Below, in pieces: positions 1 through 9,226 of a DNA stretch of 39,184 bases. Source of the DNA: Curvibacter sp. PAE-UM (lineage in GTDB: Bacteria; Pseudomonadota; Gammaproteobacteria; Burkholderiales; Burkholderiaceae_C). The notes beneath the pieces were generated by a model that saw only the letters and a program-made list of their open reading frames with translations, ran no database searches and had not been told where the DNA came from. The stretch covers positions 1,932,990-1,972,173 of the forward strand of contig NZ_KQ483358.1 of the NCBI RefSeq assembly GCF_001432305.1, written 5' to 3'. Position 1 is the first letter of the stretch, and every line of letters begins with the position of its first letter. Position numbers and translations under genes: made by a program.

Positions 1-1169
1 CGCCGCAACGCCAGCAGCACGAGCGCGACGACACAAAACGCGGCGCCGGCGACGAAGGTGCTGGCCGCCCCCCACTGGTCCCACAGCAGCCCGGCCAGGG
101 CGCTGGCCAGCAGCATGGACAGGCCGCTGACCAGGTTGAACATGCCGAAGGCCGTGCCGCGCAGATCGGCCGGCGCGGTGTCGGCCACCATGGTGGCCAG
201 CAGGCCCTGGGTCATGGCCATGTGCAGGCCCCAGAGCACCACGCCGCCCCAGACAAACAGACCGCGGTCGCTCCAGGCCAGCAGCCCGTCGGCGGCGATC
301 AGCAGCACCAGGCCCCAGGCCAGCAGCTTGCGGTGATCGACCCGGTCGGCCAGCTTTCCCAGGGGGTAGGCCCCCAGGGCATAGATCAGGTTCATGACGA
401 TCAGCACCAGCGGCACCCAGGCCAGTGGCAGGCCACCCTGCTGGGCGCGCAGCACCAGGAAGGCCTCGGAAAAGCGCGCCAGCGTGAAGACCGCGCCGAT
501 GCCCACCACCCACCAGTAGGCTGGCGTCAGCCGGCGCAGGTTTTCGCGCCGGATCGGGTTGGTGCGCGGTGCGCCGGCCGGGCGTTCCGGTTCCTGCACG
601 CCGAAGATCAGCAGGGCTACACAGAGGAAAGCCGGGATCACGGCGACCCAGAACACGGCGTGGAAGTCATTGGCCCAGACCAGCATCAGACCCATGGCCA
701 GCAGCGGGCCGAGAAAGGCGCCCACGGTGTCGAGCGACTGGCGCAGGCCGAAGGCGGCGCCGCGCAGCTCGGGCGGGGCAATGTCAGCCACCAGTGCATC
801 ACGCGGGGCGCCGCGGATGCCTTTGCCGACACGGTCCAGCAGCCGGGCGGCGATCACGGGTTCGATGGTTGTGGCCAGGGCGAACAGCGGTTTGCTCAGG
901 GCGCCCAGGCTGTAGCCCAGCACGGCCAGCGGTTTGCGCCGGCCCCACCAGTCGCTCAGGGCGCCCGAGAAGACCTTGACGATCAGGGCGGTGGCTTCGG
1001 CGGCGCCTTCGAGCAGGCCGACCACCAGCATGCTGGCGCCCAGGCCGGTGACGAGGAAGACCGGCAGCAGGCTGTGGATCAACTCGGACGAGATGTCCAT
1101 CAGCAGGCTGACGAAACCCAGCGCCCAGATGCCGGCAGGCATGCGTGGGGGCGGGGATTTTTCAGGCAT
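1..1169 (-). CDS. MFS transporter (3' end outside window)
   Basis: This is a major facilitator superfamily membrane transporter that would move a small molecule across the inner membrane; the substrate is unknown. About 389 codons are visible and the frame is still open at base 1, so the C-terminus is missing. The N-terminus reads MPEKSPPPRMPAGIW and is followed by repeated hydrophobic segments. Two cytoplasmic-loop motifs typical of MFS proteins are visible: SDWWGRRKPL between helices 2 and 3, and GKLADRVDHRKLL in the second half. The protein resembles the drug-efflux-like MFS group often annotated as tetracycline-resistance-like, but no drug can be assigned. It starts 21 bases after the purM stop on the same strand, so it is probably co-transcribed with purM. 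Confidence 0.85.
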   Translation of the reverse strand, partial: MPEKSPPPRMPAGIWALGFVSLLMDISSELIHSLLPVFLVTGLGASMLVVGLLEGAAEATALIVKVFSGALSDWWGRRKPLAVLGYSLGALSKPLFALATTIEPVIAARLLDRVGKGIRGAPRDALVADIAPPELRGAAFGLRQSLDTVGAFLGPLLAMGLMLVWANDFHAVFWVAVIPAFLCVALLIFGVQEPERPAGAPRTNPIRRENLRRLTPAYWWVVGIGAVFTLARFSEAFLVLRAQQGGLPLAWVPLVLIVMNLIYALGAYPLGKLADRVDHRKLLAWGLVLLIAADGLLAWSDRGLFVWGGVVLWGLHMAMTQGLLATMVADTAPADLRGTAFGMFNLVSGLSMLLASALAGLLWDQWGAASTFVAGAAFCVVALVLLALR

Positions 1170-1190
1170 GGAGGCCTGATCGAGAGAGGG

Positions 1191-2231
1191 TCAGGCGACG
1201 ACGACCGGTGCGCCGGTGCCGCGTGCTGCGATGACGCCGATCTCATGGACCTGCTCACCCAGGCCGCGCAGGGTCTGGGCGGTGGCCGCAGCCTGGGCCG
1301 CCTCGACCACCACCACCATGCCGATGCCGTTGTTGAAGGTGCGGTTCATCTCGAAGTCGTCGATGCCGGCGGTCTTCTGCAGCCAGGCGAACAGCTCGGT
1401 CTGCGGCCAGCTGCCCTTCTTGAGGTGGGCGGCCGTGCCTTCGGGCAGCACGCGCGGGATGTTCTCCAGCAGGCCACCGCCGGTGATGTGGGCCAGGGCC
1501 TTGATCGGATGCTGGGCCAGGGCGGCCAGCACGTTCTTCACGTACAGCCGGGTCGGCTCCATGACGGCCTGCTTGAAAGGCTTGCCATCCAGCGTGGCCG
1601 GGGTGTTGGCGCCGGCGCGCTCGATGCACTTGCGCACCAGCGAGAAGCCGTTGGAGTGCACGCCGCTGGAGGCCAGACCCAGCACCACGTCGCCGGGTTT
1701 GACACTCTGGCCGGTCAGGATCTTGGATTTTTCGACCGCGCCGACACAAAAGCCCGCCAGGTCGTATTCGCCGTCCGGGTACATGCCGGGCATCTCGGCC
1801 GTTTCGCCGCCGATCAGGGCGCAGCCGGAGAGCTCGCAGCCCCTGGCAATGCCGCCGACCACGGCGGCGGCCGTGTCCACGTGCAGCTTGCCGCAGGCGA
1901 AGTAGTCCAGGAAAAACAGCGGCTCGGCGCCCTGCACCAGCACGTCATTGACGCTCATGGCCACCAGATCGATGCCCACGGTGTCGTGCATATTCCATTC
2001 GAAGGCCAGCTTGAGCTTGGTGCCCACGCCGTCGGTGCCGGAGACCAGCACCGGTTCCTTGTAGCGCTTGGGCACTTCGAACAGGGCGCCGAAGCCGCCG
2101 ATGCCGGCCAGCACGCCCTCGCGCATGGTTTTCTTGGCCAGGGGCTTGATGCGCTCGACCAGCGCGTCACCGGCGTCGATGTCGACGCCGGCGTCTTTGT
2201 AGCTCAGGGGAGAGGTGGAGGAATGGGTCAT
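1191..2231 (-). CDS. purM: Phosphoribosylformylglycinamidine cyclo-ligase (AIR synthetase)
   Basis: PurM closes the imidazole ring in purine synthesis, converting FGAM and ATP to aminoimidazole ribonucleotide in the cytoplasm. The start [21 protein letters not shown] gives 346 residues, the usual length (E. coli PurM is 345). The frame continues 48 codons upstream, but that extension is unlike the family and runs through the divergent promoter region. Family hallmarks are the glycine-rich GTDGVGTK at residues 65-72, the [19 protein letters not shown] segment, [14 protein letters not shown], and [14 protein letters not shown]. It is transcribed away from the perM-like gene and probably together with the downstream MFS gene. 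The assignment is secure. Confidence 0.97.
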   Translation of the reverse strand: MTHSSTSPLSYKDAGVDIDAGDALVERIKPLAKKTMREGVLAGIGGFGALFEVPKRYKEPVLVSGTDGVGTKLKLAFEWNMHDTVGIDLVAMSVNDVLVQGAEPLFFLDYFACGKLHVDTAAAVVGGIARGCELSGCALIGGETAEMPGMYPDGEYDLAGFCVGAVEKSKILTGQSVKPGDVVLGLASSGVHSNGFSLVRKCIERAGANTPATLDGKPFKQAVMEPTRLYVKNVLAALAQHPIKALAHITGGGLLENIPRVLPEGTAAHLKKGSWPQTELFAWLQKTAGIDDFEMNRTFNNGIGMVVVVEAAQAAATAQTLRGLGEQVHEIGVIAARGTGAPVVVA

Positions 2232-2346
2232 GCTGGGTGCTCTGGTAGGGCGGGTCGGCGGGCGGCTGTGTTTTAGTCCGGGCGCCAGCAGGCAAGCCCG
2301 ATAGAATTCAGCCCTAGATTCTAAGGGTTCACCCCAGTCTGCCTTC
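2232..2346. promoter_or_regulatory. Divergent promoter region purM / perM-like gene
   Basis: These 115 bases separate two genes transcribed in opposite directions and must hold both promoters unless these lie inside the genes. An inverted pair of TAGAAT boxes (2302-2307 on the plus strand, 2318-2323 on the minus strand) could serve as -10 elements in both directions. I see no good -35 box at the right distance on either side, so the promoter call is tentative. No obvious ribosome-binding site precedes the perM-like start. Confidence 0.35.
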
Positions 2347-3417
2347 ATGTCATTGACGCCTACCCAAAAACGCACCCTGACCTGGTGCCTGATCGCCGCC
2401 CTGGCGATGCTGGCCCTGTGGCTGCTGGCGCCGGTGCTGACGCCTTTTGTGGTGGCGTCCGTGCTGGCCTATGTGCTGACGCCGGTGGTGGACCGGCTGG
2501 ATCACCTGGGCCGGGGCCGGATGCCGCGTGTGCTGGCAGTCCTGATCGTGGAAACCCTGTTCATCCTGATCCTGGTGTCCATCGTGCTGCTGGTGGTGCC
2601 GATCTTCGCCAAGGAACTGCCCCTGCTGCGCGAGCAACTGCCCTTGCTGGCCGACCGGGTCAACAGCGCGCTGAGCCCCTGGCTGGCCCAGTTCGGCATC
2701 AAGTTGTCGCTGGATGGAAAAAGTATCCAGGCCTTTGTGGTCAAGTACCTCAATGCCAATGCCGAAGAGACCTTCGGTTCGGTGATGGCTTCCCTGAAAC
2801 TGGGGGGTAGCGTGGCGCTGGCGATCATCGGCAATGCCGTGCTGATTCCCGTGGCCCTGTTCCTGCTGCTCAACGACTGGGAGCGTTTCGTGGCGCGTGT
2901 GGTCGCGCTGGTGCCGCCGCGGATGCGGGCTGCCTATGACAACTTCATGGCAGAAGCCGATGACGTGCTCGGCCAGTACCTGCGAGGCCAGTTGCTTGTG
3001 ATGGGGGCGCTGACGGTCTATTTCAGCGTGGCGCTGGCCCTTTTCGGCTTTGACCTGGCCGTGCCGCTGGGGGTGTTCACCGGCCTCGCTTTTTTCATCC
3101 CCTACCTGGGTTTCGGCCTGGGGCTGATCCTGGCCCTGCTGGCCGGCATGCTGCAGTTCGGCGGCCTGTACGGTGTGCTGGTGGTGGCTGGGGTCTATGG
3201 TGTCGGCCAGCTGATCGAGAGTTTTTACCTGACGCCACGGCTGGTGGGCGAGCGCATCGGCCTGCATCCGCTGGCCGTGATTTTCGCCTTGATGGCCTTC
3301 GGGCAGGTCTTCGGTTTTGTCGGCCTGCTGATTGCCTTGCCGGCCAGTGCCGTGCTGCTGGTGGCCATCCGCCGGGTGCGGGCCAGCTACCTGGCCAGCA
3401 AGCTCTACCAGGGCTGA
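2347..3417 (+). CDS. AI-2E family (PerM-like) membrane transporter
   Basis: This 356-residue integral membrane protein belongs to the AI-2E/PerM family, whose members are permeases or ion antiporters of varied and often unknown substrate. The layout fits the family: two or three N-terminal helices (about residues 10-90), a more polar middle region with [17 protein letters not shown], then a helix-rich C-terminal half with the conserved IPYLGFGLG segment near residue 250 and [22 protein letters not shown] near 290. It is the first gene of a plus-strand run and ends 16 bases before hda. Link to autoinducer transport should not be assumed; only the family is supported. Confidence 0.88.
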   Translation: MSLTPTQKRTLTWCLIAALAMLALWLLAPVLTPFVVASVLAYVLTPVVDRLDHLGRGRMPRVLAVLIVETLFILILVSIVLLVVPIFAKELPLLREQLPLLADRVNSALSPWLAQFGIKLSLDGKSIQAFVVKYLNANAEETFGSVMASLKLGGSVALAIIGNAVLIPVALFLLLNDWERFVARVVALVPPRMRAAYDNFMAEADDVLGQYLRGQLLVMGALTVYFSVALALFGFDLAVPLGVFTGLAFFIPYLGFGLGLILALLAGMLQFGGLYGVLVVAGVYGVGQLIESFYLTPRLVGERIGLHPLAVIFALMAFGQVFGFVGLLIALPASAVLLVAIRRVRASYLASKLYQG

Positions 3418-3433
3418 CAATGGTTTCGCCTGC

Positions 3434-4120
3434 ATGAAGCAGATTGCGCTGGACATCGGTCTGGGCAGTGGCCCGACCCTGACCAATTTCATGGCCGGCC
3501 CCAACGAGGCGGTGCTGCGTCATCTTCGGCTCTGGGTGGGTGACGGTTCCAGTGCGGCCAAACGCTCGCCGGTGCCAACCTACTTGTGGGGTCCTCCGGG
3601 TAGCGGCAAGACCCACCTGCTCAAGGCCGTGCGCGAGGCGCTGCGCGAGCAGGGGGCAACGGTGGGCTGGCTCGACGCCTCGGTGGCCGAGCCGCCGCCT
3701 TTCGACGAACGCTGGGCTGCCGTGCTGCTGGACGACGTGCAGCTCTATACCGCCGTGCAGCAGCATGCGGCCTTCAACTGGTTCGTGCACGCGCAGACCG
3801 GTCACCAGTGGGTGCTGGCGGCGGGCGAACTGGCGCCGGCCGGGCTCAAGCTCAGGGAGGACCTGCGCACCCGCCTGGGCTGGGGTCATGTCTACGGCCT
3901 GCAGGTGCTCAGCGAGGCCGAGCGCCGCGCCGTGCTGCGCCAGGCGGCCGACGCACGCGGCATCTTCCTGGGCGACGACATCATGGATTTCATGCTCACG
4001 CGCTTCAGCCGCGATCTGGGCAGCCTGATGCAGCTGCTCGACCATCTGGACGGCTACGCCCTGCAGACCCAGCGCGCCATCACCATCCCGCTGATCAAGG
4101 CCATGCTGGAAGACCATTGA
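3434..4120 (+). CDS. hda: DnaA regulatory inactivator Hda
   Basis: Hda is a DnaA-related AAA+ protein that, bound to the DNA-loaded sliding clamp, stimulates ATP hydrolysis by DnaA and so prevents repeated initiation of replication. The start MKQIALDIGLG gives 228 residues, normal for the family; an in-frame upstream start would overlap the preceding gene by nearly 90 bases and add unrelated sequence. The N-terminal QIALDI fits the clamp-binding motif position (QLSLPL in E. coli). Walker A is GPPGSGKT at 53-60 and Walker B VLLDD at 97-101. There is no DNA-binding domain IV, which distinguishes it from DnaA. It sits one base before the next start codon. Confidence 0.93.
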   Translation: MKQIALDIGLGSGPTLTNFMAGPNEAVLRHLRLWVGDGSSAAKRSPVPTYLWGPPGSGKTHLLKAVREALREQGATVGWLDASVAEPPPFDERWAAVLLDDVQLYTAVQQHAAFNWFVHAQTGHQWVLAAGELAPAGLKLREDLRTRLGWGHVYGLQVLSEAERRAVLRQAADARGIFLGDDIMDFMLTRFSRDLGSLMQLLDHLDGYALQTQRAITIPLIKAMLEDH

Positions 4121-4121
4121 A

Positions 4122-4802
4122 ATGACCGACAAGACCAAGCTGGCCCTGTTCGACCTGGACCACACCCTGCTGCCCATCGACTCCGACTACTCCTGGGGTA
4201 CGTTCACCACCACCATCGGCTGGACCGACCCGGTCGAGTTTGCGCGTCGCAACGACGAGTTCTACGCCCATTACCAGGCCGGCACGCTGGACGTGCACGA
4301 CTATGTGCGCTTTGCCACCGAGGCCGCCCGCCTCAAGGGCCCCGAGGTGGCGCTGGCGGCGCGCGATCGTTTCATGCGGGAGGGGATCGCGCCGGCCATG
4401 CGTCCGCAGGCGATGGAGCTGGTGCGCCGGCACCAGGCGGCGGGCGACGAGGTGCTCATCATCACCGCCACCAACGAGTTCGTCACGCGTCCCATCGCCG
4501 ACGTCTTCGGTGTGGCGCAGCTGATCGCCGTCGAGCTCGAGCGCGACGCCAGCGGCTGGATCACCGGCGAGATCCGCGGCACACCGTCCTTCCGCGAAGG
4601 CAAGGTCCGGCGTTTCGGCGAGTGGCTGGCCGCGCGGGGGCTTCATCGCCATGAAACCGAGGTCACTTTCTACTCGGATTCGATCAACGACCTGCCCCTG
4701 ATGGACAATGTGGACTGTCCGGTGGCCACCAACCCCGACGACCGCCTGCGCGCCCTGGCTCTGGAGCGCGGCTGGCGGGTACTGGAACTCTTCAAGCAAT
4801 GA
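4122..4802 (+). CDS. HAD-IB family hydrolase (SerB-like phosphatase)
   Basis: This 226-residue cytoplasmic enzyme belongs to haloacid dehalogenase subfamily IB and should be a phosphomonoesterase. The DxDxT catalytic motif is DLDHT, with the expected nucleophile and acid-base aspartates at residues 11 and 13. The C-terminal Mg-binding motif is YSDSINDLPLM. The middle region (about 20-90) is the helical cap. It resembles phosphoserine phosphatase, but this subgroup is found widely beside hda/pcnB in Burkholderiales and its substrate is not established, so serB should not be assigned. Its stop codon overlaps the pcnB start by four bases (ATGA), which points to translational coupling. Confidence 0.9.
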   Translation: MTDKTKLALFDLDHTLLPIDSDYSWGTFTTTIGWTDPVEFARRNDEFYAHYQAGTLDVHDYVRFATEAARLKGPEVALAARDRFMREGIAPAMRPQAMELVRRHQAAGDEVLIITATNEFVTRPIADVFGVAQLIAVELERDASGWITGEIRGTPSFREGKVRRFGEWLAARGLHRHETEVTFYSDSINDLPLMDNVDCPVATNPDDRLRALALERGWRVLELFKQ

Positions 4803-6349
4803 TCAAGAAAATCATCAACAAACTGCTGGGCAAGTCGAATGCTGCCCAGCCCACCTTCGGCAAACGCCAGGAAATCGGCGCGGCCGAGCACGGCATCGAT
4901 CCGGCCCTGGTCGACAAACGTGCGCTGGATGTGGTGCAAACCCTCCAGGATGCCGGCTTCGAGGCCTACATCGTGGGCGGCGCCGTGCGTGACCTGCTGG
5001 TCGGCCTGCGGCCCAAGGACTTCGACGTCGCCACCGATGCCACCCCCGAGCAGGTCAAGGGCCTGTTTCGCCGCGCTTTCATCATCGGGCGACGCTTTCG
5101 CATCGTGCACGTGGTCTACGGCCGTGGACGTGAGCATGAGGTGATCGAGGTCTCGACCTTCCGTGCCCACATGGACAACGCAGCGGCCGAGCAGGTGGCC
5201 GGCAACGAGCGCACCAGCAAGAGCGAACTCGCCGGCATGAAACACGCCGTGGACTCGACAGGGCGCGTGTTGCGCGACAACGTCTGGGGTCCGCAGGACG
5301 AAGACGCCACGCGCCGCGATTTCACCATCAACGCCATGTATTACGACCCGGAAACACAGGTCGTGGTCGACTACCACGGCGGCCTCAAGGACGCGAAGAA
5401 GCGTGTGTTGCGCATGATCGGCGACCCGGTGGCGCGCTACCGCGAGGATCCGGTACGCATCATCCGGGCCGTGCGTTTCGCCGCCAAGCTCAGCCCCCTG
5501 GGCTTCAAGCTGGAAGCCAAGACGGCCAAGCCGCTGACCCAGTCCAAGGCCCTGCTGGCCGATGTGCCGCAGAGCCGCCTGTTCGACGAGATGCTCAAGC
5601 TGCTGCAGACCGGCCATGCCCTGGCCACGGTGGAGCAACTCAAGGTTCTGGGTCTGTCGCGCGGCATCTACCCGCTGCTGGACCTGGTGGTAGAGCGTGC
5701 CGCCGAACCTTTCGTGAAGGCCGCCCTGGAAGACACCGACCGCCGCGTGGGCGAGGGCAAGCCGGTGGCGCCGAGTTTCCTGCTGGCCTGCGTGCTCTGG
5801 TCCGACGTGCGCGAAGGCTGGGCCGAGCGCATCAAGCAGCGCCAGCATGCCCACCCGGCGCTGCAGGACGCCATCGACGACGTCTTCAACGCCCGCATCG
5901 GCGACGTCTCGGGCCGCGGCAAGCTGGCCGCCGACATGCGCGAGATCTGGATGATGCAGCCGCGCTTCGACAAGCGTGTGGGTAGCGCGGCCTATGGCCT
6001 GGTCGAGCAGCCGCGTTTCCGTGCCGGCTTCGACTTCATGCGCCTGCGCGCCGACATTGGCGAGATCGACGTGGTGCTGGCCGACTGGTGGCAGGAGTTC
6101 AGCACCGGTGACGACAACCTGCGCCAGGACCTGATCGACCAGGTGCGCGAGGAGCAGACGCGCCAGCGGGCGCAAGCCCCTCGCCAGCCAACAGCGCGCG
6201 CGGCCAGCTCCGAACGCCAGGCCGATGCGCCGCGTGCCGCCGAGCCCGAGTCGCCTGCTGAGGACGGCGCCGCGCCCAAAAAGCGTCGCCGGCGTCGTCG
6301 TTCCGGTGCGAAGAAATCCGGTGACGGCGCGCCGGACGTCGGGGCGTGA
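4799..6349 (+). CDS. pcnB: Poly(A) polymerase I
   Basis: PcnB adds poly(A) tails to RNA 3' ends, which in bacteria marks transcripts for degradation. The 516-residue protein has the class II nucleotidyltransferase signature: GGAVRDLL from residue 60, then the catalytic acidic pair DFD at 74-76. After it come the RRDFTINAMYYD segment, RVLRMIGDPVARYREDPVRIIRAVRFAAKL and the helical RNA-binding region. The C-terminus ends in a strongly basic tail (KKRRRRRRSGAKKSG), as in true poly(A) polymerases rather than tRNA CCA-adding enzymes. It overlaps the HAD gene and folK by four bases at either end, so the three are probably translated as a coupled set. Confidence 0.95.
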   Translation: MIKKIINKLLGKSNAAQPTFGKRQEIGAAEHGIDPALVDKRALDVVQTLQDAGFEAYIVGGAVRDLLVGLRPKDFDVATDATPEQVKGLFRRAFIIGRRFRIVHVVYGRGREHEVIEVSTFRAHMDNAAAEQVAGNERTSKSELAGMKHAVDSTGRVLRDNVWGPQDEDATRRDFTINAMYYDPETQVVVDYHGGLKDAKKRVLRMIGDPVARYREDPVRIIRAVRFAAKLSPLGFKLEAKTAKPLTQSKALLADVPQSRLFDEMLKLLQTGHALATVEQLKVLGLSRGIYPLLDLVVERAAEPFVKAALEDTDRRVGEGKPVAPSFLLACVLWSDVREGWAERIKQRQHAHPALQDAIDDVFNARIGDVSGRGKLAADMREIWMMQPRFDKRVGSAAYGLVEQPRFRAGFDFMRLRADIGEIDVVLADWWQEFSTGDDNLRQDLIDQVREEQTRQRAQAPRQPTARAASSERQADAPRAAEPESPAEDGAAPKKRRRRRRSGAKKSGDGAPDVGA

Positions 6350-6831
6350 ACACGGCCCCCGGCGCTCCGGTGACGGCCTATGTCGCACTGGGCGCCAATC
6401 TGGGGGACGCGCCGGCCGCCTTGCGCCAGGCGCTGAACGACCTGGGAACCTTGCCGCATACGCGGCTGGTGCGCGCTTCGTCCTTGTATCGCAGCGCGCC
6501 GGTCGATTCCTCGGGGCCGGACTATGTCAATGCCGTGGCCGAATTGTCCACGGCACTGGGACCTTACGATTTGCTGGCCGGGCTGCAAGGCCTGGAGCAG
6601 GCCGCCGGCCGCGATCGCCCCTGGCGCAACGCCCCGCGCACGCTGGACCTGGACATCCTGCTCTATGGTGAGCTGCGGCAGGACGATCCGGTGCTGACCG
6701 TGCCGCATCCGCGCATGCTGGAGCGCGCTTTTGTGCTTCTGCCCCTGGCAGAAATCGCCCCGACCGTCGTCAGTGCGGCGCAATTGCTAAAGGTCGAAAA
6801 GCAGGTGATTTCACGCCTGGCCGACAGGTGA
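6346..6831 (+). CDS. folK: 2-amino-4-hydroxy-6-hydroxymethyldihydropteridine pyrophosphokinase
   Basis: FolK transfers pyrophosphate from ATP to 6-hydroxymethyl-7,8-dihydropterin in folate synthesis. The gene starts at GTG 6346, overlapping the pcnB stop by four bases (GTGA), and encodes 161 residues, close to the E. coli length. The family signatures are present: VALGANLGD at 13-21 and the PRTLDLDILLYG block at 97-108 holding the Mg-binding aspartates, followed by VPHPRMLERAFVLLPL. It is the last gene of the plus-strand run that began at 2347. The chance that the true start is elsewhere is small because no other start lies before the conserved region. Confidence 0.95.
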   Translation: MNTAPGAPVTAYVALGANLGDAPAALRQALNDLGTLPHTRLVRASSLYRSAPVDSSGPDYVNAVAELSTALGPYDLLAGLQGLEQAAGRDRPWRNAPRTLDLDILLYGELRQDDPVLTVPHPRMLERAFVLLPLAEIAPTVVSAAQLLKVEKQVISRLADR

Positions 6832-6883
6832 AACGGCGGGGTCGCCGCACTAGAATGGGGCGATCATTCATCAGGACATAACG

Positions 6884-8635
6884 ATGATCTTCAGAAGCAT
6901 GCACGTGGCGACCAAGCTCTGGCTGGCGGTCGCCGTCATCATCATTTCCCTCACCGTCTTGATCGCTTTTGCCGCCCTGCGCTCGGCCCGCCTGCAGACG
7001 GAAAGCGAAACGACCCTGCGTGCGCTCAATACCCGGGTCAATCTGGCCAGTGCCTGGGCCGGCCTGACCGAGGCGAATGCGGCCCGCACCGTGGCCATGA
7101 TCCTGACCTTCGACCCGGGAGTCGAAAGTCGCCTGGCCGAGGACATCAAGGCCACCACGGCGCGCATTTCCAAGGTTCAGAAATCCATCGAGGCCATGGA
7201 CCTGAGTGCCGAGGAAAAGAAGCAGATGGACAAGATCGCGGACCGACGCAAGTCCATGATCGATGTGCGCAATCTGGCGCAGAAGGCCAAGGCCGGTGGC
7301 GACAGCGAAGGCGCGCAGAAAACCGTGAACGAGCAGTACACCCCGGCGGTCAACGCCTACGTGGCCACTTTGCACGAACTGGTGGAACTGGAGGAGCGCG
7401 CCGAGCAACGCTACGCCGAAGAGATTTCCGAGGCGCGTGGCCTGACGATCAAGATTGCCGGCGGCTCGATCGCCGTGATCCTGGCGGCGATCCTGGCGGG
7501 GGCGGCGGTGCTGATCCGCTCCATTCGCGAGCCCCTGCGCGAGGCCAACGAGCTGGCCTCGCGTATCGCACAGGGCGACCTGAGCGTGCGCATCGACACA
7601 TCGCGTGGTGACGAATTCGGCGACCTCATGAAGTCGCTGGCACGCATGAACGATTCACTGGCGCAGATGGTGCAGCAGGTGCGCCAGAGCACCGACAGCA
7701 TCGCCACCGCCAGTGCCGAGATTGCCACCGGCAACCACGACCTGTCGGTGCGCACCGAGCAGACCTCCAGCAACCTGCAGTCCACGGCGTCGGCCATGGA
7801 AGAGCTGACCAGCACGGTCTCCCACAGCGCCGACAACGCGCGCCAGGCTTCGCAGCTGGCGTCCAGTGCCTCCACCGTGGCGCAAAAAGGCGGGACGGTG
7901 GTGCAGGAAGTGGTGACCACCATGGGCGAGATCAATGCCAGCAGCAAGAAGATTTCCGACATCATCGGCGTGATCGACGGCATCGCCTTCCAGACCAACA
8001 TCCTGGCGCTCAACGCCGCAGTGGAAGCGGCGCGGGCCGGCGAGCAGGGTCGGGGTTTTGCCGTGGTGGCCGGCGAGGTGCGCTCGCTGGCCGGACGCAG
8101 CGCCGAAGCGGCCAAGGAGATCAAGGCGCTGATCAACACTTCGGTGCAGAAGGTGGACTCGGGCGCCCGGCTGGTCAGCCAGGCCGGCGACACCATGAAC
8201 GAGATCGTGCAGTCGGTGCGTCGCGTGGCCGACGTGATCAGCGAGATCACCGCCGCCGCCGGCGAGCAGAGCACCGGCATCGCCCAGGTCAACACCTCCA
8301 TCGCCAACCTCGACCAGATGACCCAGCAGAACGCAGCCCTGGTGGAGCAAAGCGCCGCCGCCGCCCAAAGCCTGCGCGAACAGGCCGACCAGCTGGCCCA
8401 GGCCGTGGCGGTGTTCAAGCTGGCGGGCCATGCGGCGATGCCTCCGCAGCGTGCCGCGCAGTACATGAGCGCGCCACCGCCAGTCGCCCTGTCGCGTCCT
8501 GCGCCCACTGCACCCAGTGCAACGCCAGCCCGCTTGGCACCCGCCAAGGCATCGGCGGCCTTGCCGCCTGCCCGGCCGGCAGCCTCTGCCGCCCCGGCCA
8601 AGGCGGGCAGCGACGAGGACTGGGAAACCTTCTGA
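6884..8635 (+). CDS. Methyl-accepting chemotaxis protein with C-terminal WETF docking peptide
   Basis: This 583-residue transmembrane chemoreceptor signals to CheA/CheW. Transmembrane segment 1 spans about residues 11-32 and segment 2 about 190-210. Between them lies a roughly 155-residue periplasmic helical domain, compatible with a four-helix-bundle ligand-binding domain. A HAMP domain follows (about 211-265), then the cytoplasmic coiled coil with the conserved hairpin tip [20 protein letters not shown] near 370-390. From about residue 505 the chain becomes an Ala/Pro-rich flexible linker and ends in DWETF, matching the pentapeptide that tethers CheR and CheB to high-abundance receptors. 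A TAGAAT box at 6851-6856 may be its -10 element. It is monocistronic, ending at the 8656-8689 terminator. The ligand cannot be deduced. Confidence 0.95.
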   Translation: MIFRSMHVATKLWLAVAVIIISLTVLIAFAALRSARLQTESETTLRALNTRVNLASAWAGLTEANAARTVAMILTFDPGVESRLAEDIKATTARISKVQKSIEAMDLSAEEKKQMDKIADRRKSMIDVRNLAQKAKAGGDSEGAQKTVNEQYTPAVNAYVATLHELVELEERAEQRYAEEISEARGLTIKIAGGSIAVILAAILAGAAVLIRSIREPLREANELASRIAQGDLSVRIDTSRGDEFGDLMKSLARMNDSLAQMVQQVRQSTDSIATASAEIATGNHDLSVRTEQTSSNLQSTASAMEELTSTVSHSADNARQASQLASSASTVAQKGGTVVQEVVTTMGEINASSKKISDIIGVIDGIAFQTNILALNAAVEAARAGEQGRGFAVVAGEVRSLAGRSAEAAKEIKALINTSVQKVDSGARLVSQAGDTMNEIVQSVRRVADVISEITAAAGEQSTGIAQVNTSIANLDQMTQQNAALVEQSAAAAQSLREQADQLAQAVAVFKLAGHAAMPPQRAAQYMSAPPPVALSRPAPTAPSATPARLAPAKASAALPPARPAASAAPAKAGSDEDWETF

Positions 8636-8655
8636 CTGTCGTCTGACCGTCCACC

Positions 8656-8689
8656 CCCGGGGCCTGCTAAACAGGCCCCGGGTGTTTTC
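8656..8689 (+). terminator. Intrinsic terminator after the chemoreceptor gene
   Basis: A perfect 11-bp stem (CCCGGGGCCTG at 8656-8666, its complement at 8672-8682) with the 5-base loop CTAAA is followed by TGTTTTC. It lies 20 bases after the chemoreceptor stop. The convergent RidA-family gene ends at 8688, so the same hairpin may also stop transcripts from the other side, although no T-run follows in that direction. Confidence 0.88.
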
Positions 8690-9143
8690 AGTCCACCTCG
8701 GCGATCAGCTCGATCTCCACACAGGCACCCAGCGGAATCTGCGCCACGCCAAAGGCGCTGCGTGCGTGCGCGCCTTGCTCGCCGAAGACCTGACCCAGCA
8801 GTTCGCTGGCGCCATTGGTCACCAGGTGCTGCTCGGTGTAGTCCGGCGTGGAATTGACCAGGGACATGAGCTTGACGATGCGTTTGACGCGCTGGAGATC
8901 ACCCACGGCCGCCTGCAGCGTGCCCATCAGGTCGATGGCCACGGCACGCGCGGCGGCCTTGCCTTCTTCGGTGCCCATGGTCTTGCCAAACTGGCCGACC
9001 CAGGGCTTGCCGTCTTTCTTGGCGATGTGGCCACTCAGGAAGACCAGCTTGCCGGTCTGCACATAGGGCACATAGGCGGCAGCCGGTGTGGCCACCGGGG
9101 GCAGGGTGATGCCGAGCTGCTTGAGTTTGTCGTTGATGCTCAT
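8688..9143 (-). CDS. RidA family protein (YjgF/YER057c/UK114 superfamily)
   Basis: RidA proteins are small trimeric cytoplasmic enzymes; the archetype hydrolyses reactive enamines/imines released by PLP enzymes. The chosen start MSINDKLKQLGITLPP gives 151 residues and has a GGAGT element seven bases upstream. An in-frame extension to 9224 runs into the start of the next gene and is unlike the family. The sequence shows the YVQTGKLVFLSGHIAKKDG strand pair, the central IDLMGTLQAAVGDLQRVKRIVKLMSLV helix-strand and the C-terminal ARSAFGVAQIPLGACVEIELIAEV. The arginine at about residue 128 fits the position of the catalytic arginine of archetypal RidA. At 151 residues it belongs to a longer subgroup than E. 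coli RidA (128), so its substrate may differ. Confidence 0.9.
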   Translation of the reverse strand: MSINDKLKQLGITLPPVATPAAAYVPYVQTGKLVFLSGHIAKKDGKPWVGQFGKTMGTEEGKAAARAVAIDLMGTLQAAVGDLQRVKRIVKLMSLVNSTPDYTEQHLVTNGASELLGQVFGEQGAHARSAFGVAQIPLGACVEIELIAEVD

Positions 9144-9226
9144 GGGGACTCCAGGGGGATGAAAGCAAAGCGCGTCATTGTCGGTTATTGTTGTTGCCGG
9201 GTCTGCCGCCCACATGAATTGCACGC

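Noticed and set aside
222-2276. A 684-codon open frame on the plus strand across the MFS and purM genes
   Set aside because: It is rich in Gln, His and Gly and matches nothing recognisable; purM and an MFS protein on the other strand explain the region. Such frames are common opposite genes in GC-rich DNA.
6156-6349. Arg/Lys-rich end of pcnB considered as a frameshifted or foreign tail
   Set aside because: Basic C-terminal tails are normal in bacterial poly(A) polymerases and the frame joins folK with the same four-base overlap as the other junction.
4670-6388. A 572-codon open frame on the minus strand antisense to pcnB
   Set aside because: Composition is His/Gln/Gly-rich and it crosses three real genes; no family features are seen.
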